Assembly (NCBI GenBank): GCA_964517345.1
Contig: CAZFBZ010000060.1
Coordinates: forward strand, 1-7,327
Origin: DAISLF01 sp964517345
GTDB lineage: Bacteria; Patescibacteriota; Gracilibacteria; Peribacterales; Peribacteraceae
Direction of reading: 5' to 3'
DNA length: 7,327 nt
Shown here: positions 5,469 to 7,327 of the stretch, one piece after another
How positions within the stretch are numbered: position 1 is the first letter of the stretch
Layout: every line of letters begins with the position of its first letter
The notes under the pieces: model-generated
Seen by the model: the letters and a program-made list of their open reading frames with translations, nothing else
Databases searched by the model: none
Told to the model about the DNA's origin: nothing
Made by a program: the position numbers and the translations under genes

Positions 5469-6411
5469 CGGCAATCAGCCGGCGGGGACGCCGGGGCAGA
5501 TTCGCTGACGAGGCAGCGGGACTAAAGCCGAGCAGGCGCTGCGCGCAGCGGCGGACAAAATTGCAATGCGGATGGACGCCATTGTTGAAGATCACCTGCG
5601 TCAGCGTGCGCAGTTTTTCCCGGAATGTGGTTTCGCGCAACGCATGGATGGCATCGGGATGGCGGAGCGACTGGAAAAAGCGCGACACAAGCGGCGCGTC
5701 GGTCGCTGGCAGATGCGTATGCGGAACGGCGCTGAACGTTCCGACATGCTGCTGCTCGTCTCGGTGCGTGTCGCCGGAGGCGAGAACGGTCATCCCCCAC
5801 TCCTGCCCGAGCTCCTCGGCCAAATCGTTGTGTGCGCGCGGCATGAGCGCGTTGCGCTCCAGGAACGCCTGATGCCGCGTCCGCTCAAGCACCGACGCCT
5901 GCTGGTCGCGTGTCAGCATGGAGAGGCCTTCGACCGTGGCATAGTGCGGATGAATGAGATGAAAAAGCGGCGTCTGTCCGTCGGGCGCGACCAGCCCCTG
6001 CACGGCATCGACGAGTTCGTGAATGGAAAGTGTCGTCGGGCGGTATTGCCAGTTGTATCCGCGCAGGCGCGGACGCACGACCCTCTCGAACAGATCATGA
6101 GTGTCCTGCAACTCCGCAAGCACGACCATATCCACGCCTTCTTCCGTGGCAATCTCCATGCCCGGAAGCAGCCCCGGCGCCCAGCCACGTCCCGTCATCT
6201 CGGGCGGGACATTGTGATCGGTGACACCGAGATTCACCCGGTGGCGCTCGGCGAAATCCGCCAGTTCCTTCACGGAATGCCTGCCGTCGGAACGCGTCGA
6301 ATGATTGTGCGGATTCACGCGGATCAGTCCCGCTGCATCCAGTAGCAGAACCGTGTCCCCATCGCGCTGCACCTCGGGAGTGCGCGATGCAGGAAGAGAA
6401 AGCGGCCTCAT
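5446..6411 (-). CDS. PHP-domain metal-dependent phosphoesterase
   Basis: This 321-residue protein carries the PHP (polymerase and histidinol phosphatase) motifs in order: HNHSTRSDG (35-43), giving the H-x-H pair; TDHN (64-67); GMEI with E86; IHPH with H154; and SGDTH (212-216), giving the last D-x-H pair. These residues normally hold two or three metal ions and hydrolyse phosphoesters; stand-alone members act on nucleotides, oligonucleotides or histidinol phosphate. The substrate cannot be told from sequence, and no polymerase domain is attached. Residues 217-321 are less typical and end in a basic, alanine- and proline-rich tail. I chose the ATG at 6411 because a -10 box ends 9 nt upstream; another in-frame ATG at 6441 lies upstream of that box. 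The gene converges on the ACT gene with 2 nt between stops and is divergent from the 6522 gene. Confidence 0.85.
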   Translation of the reverse strand: MRPLSLPASRTPEVQRDGDTVLLLDAAGLIRVNPHNHSTRSDGRHSVKELADFAERHRVNLGVTDHNVPPEMTGRGWAPGLLPGMEIATEEGVDMVVLAELQDTHDLFERVVRPRLRGYNWQYRPTTLSIHELVDAVQGLVAPDGQTPLFHLIHPHYATVEGLSMLTRDQQASVLERTRHQAFLERNALMPRAHNDLAEELGQEWGMTVLASGDTHRDEQQHVGTFSAVPHTHLPATDAPLVSRFFQSLRHPDAIHALRETTFREKLRTLTQVIFNNGVHPHCNFVRRCAQRLLGFSPAASSANLPRRPRRLIAEKTAATA

Positions 6412-6420
6412 TGATGGGGA

Positions 6421-6449
6421 AGTATAGAAGTGTCGGCACACCCGGTCGA
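6421..6449 (-). promoter_or_regulatory. Promoter of the PHP gene, near-leaderless
   Basis: On the minus strand, TCGACC (6449-6444; 4 of 6 matches to TTGACA), a 17-nt spacer and TATACT (6426-6421) form a promoter whose -10 box ends 9 nt before the ATG at 6411. Its -35 hexamer resembles the TCGACG of the 2878 gene. Confidence 0.6.
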
Positions 6450-6487
6450 CAGGCTGGGCGGATATGGCTCTGAGAGGCGTTTTTTGC

Positions 6488-6493
6488 TATACT
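6488..6493 (+). promoter_or_regulatory. -10 box of the 6522 gene
   Basis: TATACT at 6488-6493 predicts a transcript starting near 6500 and a leader of about 22 nt, C- and T-rich close to the ATG at 6522. AATACT at 6500-6505 is a second, weaker candidate. With the PHP promoter this makes a divergent control region of 110 nt (6412-6521). Confidence 0.5.
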
Positions 6494-6521
6494 GGGGGCA
6501 ATACTCACATCCTCATCACTC

Positions 6522-7244
6522 ATGCGCCTCTCCTCTTTCTCGTCCCGCGAACGCCGTCTGATTTTCCAGAATCAGCAGCCCTCCGAGTCCGTATCCAAAC
6601 TCCAATCGGAACAGGAGCAGGTGGAGGCGGGAATTCATCAGGACCTCCAGACGCTCCGCAAAACCATCGAGCAGAAGCAGAAGAACGAAAAAGAGCAGCA
6701 CGCGGATCTGCTGATGAGCGGGGAACAGTACACGAAGGCGGCAAACGAATGGGGCGCCCAGCGGTATCTCGATATGAATAGCAAGATTCCCGGCTACGTC
6801 CGCGACTCCATCAAGGCGAACTACAGCAAGCTCACACCGGAGCAGAAAACCGAACTGGAGGCATATGCAAACACGGATACGGCAAACGCTGAATTTCCGC
6901 CGATCGGATACGTACTGGAGACATCTCTGGTGAACGACGATTCCGGCAACGGCATCCGCGACACGATCGTCAACGTGCGCCTGAAGAAAGGCAACGCGGA
7001 AGTCGCAAACGAGACCGTGCGCACGACTCCCGAGGCATCGCGCGGCGTGGTGGATGAGAGTCCCATCTATCGGAAGCTCGATCTGAACAAAGATTCCTCG
7101 ATTCTTGTCTTTAAGAAAGAGGGATTCCAGAACGCCCTCACCGCCAATGCCGGCCTCGACAACAAAATCGAGGATCTGATCGCCGAGACAGCAAGTGTCA
7201 AAGTGGCCGAGCGGGCGGAGCTCCTGGGTTACAAGAAGGATTGA
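6522..7244 (+). CDS. Coiled-coil protein of unknown function
   Basis: This 240-residue protein belongs to no family I recognise. It has no signal peptide or membrane segment. After a basic N-terminus (SSRERRLIF), about residues 20-62 are very rich in glutamine, glutamate and lysine with hydrophobic residues at heptad-like spacing, which suggests a coiled coil. A middle region follows (about 65-120), including a helical SKLTPEQKTELEAYA stretch. The C-terminal part, about 125-240, looks like a mixed alpha/beta domain and contains an acidic loop, NDDSGNG, and later LDLNKDSS, both resembling calcium-binding loops without clear EF-hand geometry. The codons look somewhat less GC-rich than in the housekeeping genes. 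It has its own promoter and is divergent from the PHP gene. Its stop is 3 nt from that of the next, convergent gene. Confidence 0.75.
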   Translation: MRLSSFSSRERRLIFQNQQPSESVSKLQSEQEQVEAGIHQDLQTLRKTIEQKQKNEKEQHADLLMSGEQYTKAANEWGAQRYLDMNSKIPGYVRDSIKANYSKLTPEQKTELEAYANTDTANAEFPPIGYVLETSLVNDDSGNGIRDTIVNVRLKKGNAEVANETVRTTPEASRGVVDESPIYRKLDLNKDSSILVFKKEGFQNALTANAGLDNKIEDLIAETASVKVAERAELLGYKKD

Positions 7245-7247
7245 TGA

Positions 7248-7327
7248 TCAGAGCGGCTTGAGCGCGCGGTCGAAGAAGTCGACGGTCCGCTGCATCACGG
7301 TCCCCCACTCCGGGCCGAACTCGTGGC
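7248..7327 (-). CDS. C-terminal end of a probable alpha/beta hydrolase (partial)
   Basis: On the minus strand a frame enters from the right edge (first full codon at 7325) and stops at TGA 7250-7248, giving 25 residues. It begins HEFGPEWGTVM and ends in a helix, FFDRALKPL. A histidine followed by an aromatic residue, then a tryptophan and a final FF-x-x-x-L helix, is the usual end of alpha/beta hydrolases such as dienelactone-hydrolase-like or S9 peptidase-like enzymes. In those, this His is the catalytic one. The serine nucleophile and the acid residue would lie outside the window. The coding call is good; the family call is tentative because so little is seen. Confidence 0.6.
   Translation of the reverse strand, partial: HEFGPEWGTVMQRTVDFFDRALKPL

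Noticed and set aside
5566..6345. Plus-strand open frame of 259 codons opposite the PHP gene
   Set aside because: The minus strand carries ordered PHP metal-binding motifs and a promoter; the plus frame shows no motif.
223..7244. Recoding of TGA as glycine, as in Gracilibacteria/SR1
   Set aside because: rlmE, ftsE, the ACT gene, the PHP gene and the 6522 gene all end in TGA, and in rlmE this is where the family domain ends. No conserved domain needs read-through.

Overview
The window reads as a fairly GC-rich, densely packed bacterial chromosome segment with nine CDS supported at moderate to high confidence (seven complete and recognisable or well formed, plus short 5' and 3' end fragments), two weaker complete CDS of unknown function, and one speculative small ORF. 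Housekeeping genes (rlmE, ftsE, purM) sit beside several proteins I do not recognise. No visible start has a Shine-Dalgarno sequence, and several genes have a TATACT-like -10 box only 6 to 9 nt before the start codon. Together with the variant PurM, the lone FtsE and the many orphan small proteins, this suggests an uncultivated bacterium, perhaps of the Candidate Phyla Radiation (Peregrinibacteria/Peribacteria-like). That placement is inference from general resemblance. TGA acts as a normal stop here, which argues against the UGA=Gly lineages.

Layout. The window opens with the last codons of an unidentified plus-strand gene (2-64), then two tandem inverted-repeat hairpins of a REP-like element (76-195). 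Next come three plus-strand housekeeping genes, each apparently with its own promoter: rlmE (223-813, 23S rRNA 2'-O-methyltransferase), ftsE (889-1710, ABC ATPase of the division machinery, without an adjacent ftsX) and purM (1755-2798, AIR synthetase with an altered N-terminal nucleotide-binding loop). A single-pass membrane protein of unknown function follows (2878-3582).

The stretch 3583-3866 holds a hairpin that may be a terminator and a 32-codon leucine-rich ORF, but no certain gene. Two unknown soluble proteins (3867-4241 and 4277-4903) follow in what is probably one transcription unit. A tandem ACT-domain protein (5033-5443) then has its own promoter and converges, with 2 nt between stops, on a minus-strand PHP-family metal-dependent phosphoesterase (5446-6411). 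The PHP gene is divergently transcribed from a coiled-coil protein of unknown function (6522-7244). That gene converges, with 3 nt between stops, on the C-terminal end of a probable alpha/beta hydrolase (7248-7327, minus).

The genes do not form an obvious single pathway. The most interesting shared property is how they are expressed: one class of starts looks leaderless or nearly so, and a second class is preceded by pyrimidine-rich, SD-free leaders. No RNA gene, CRISPR array, transposase or clear mobile element is visible beyond the small repeats.
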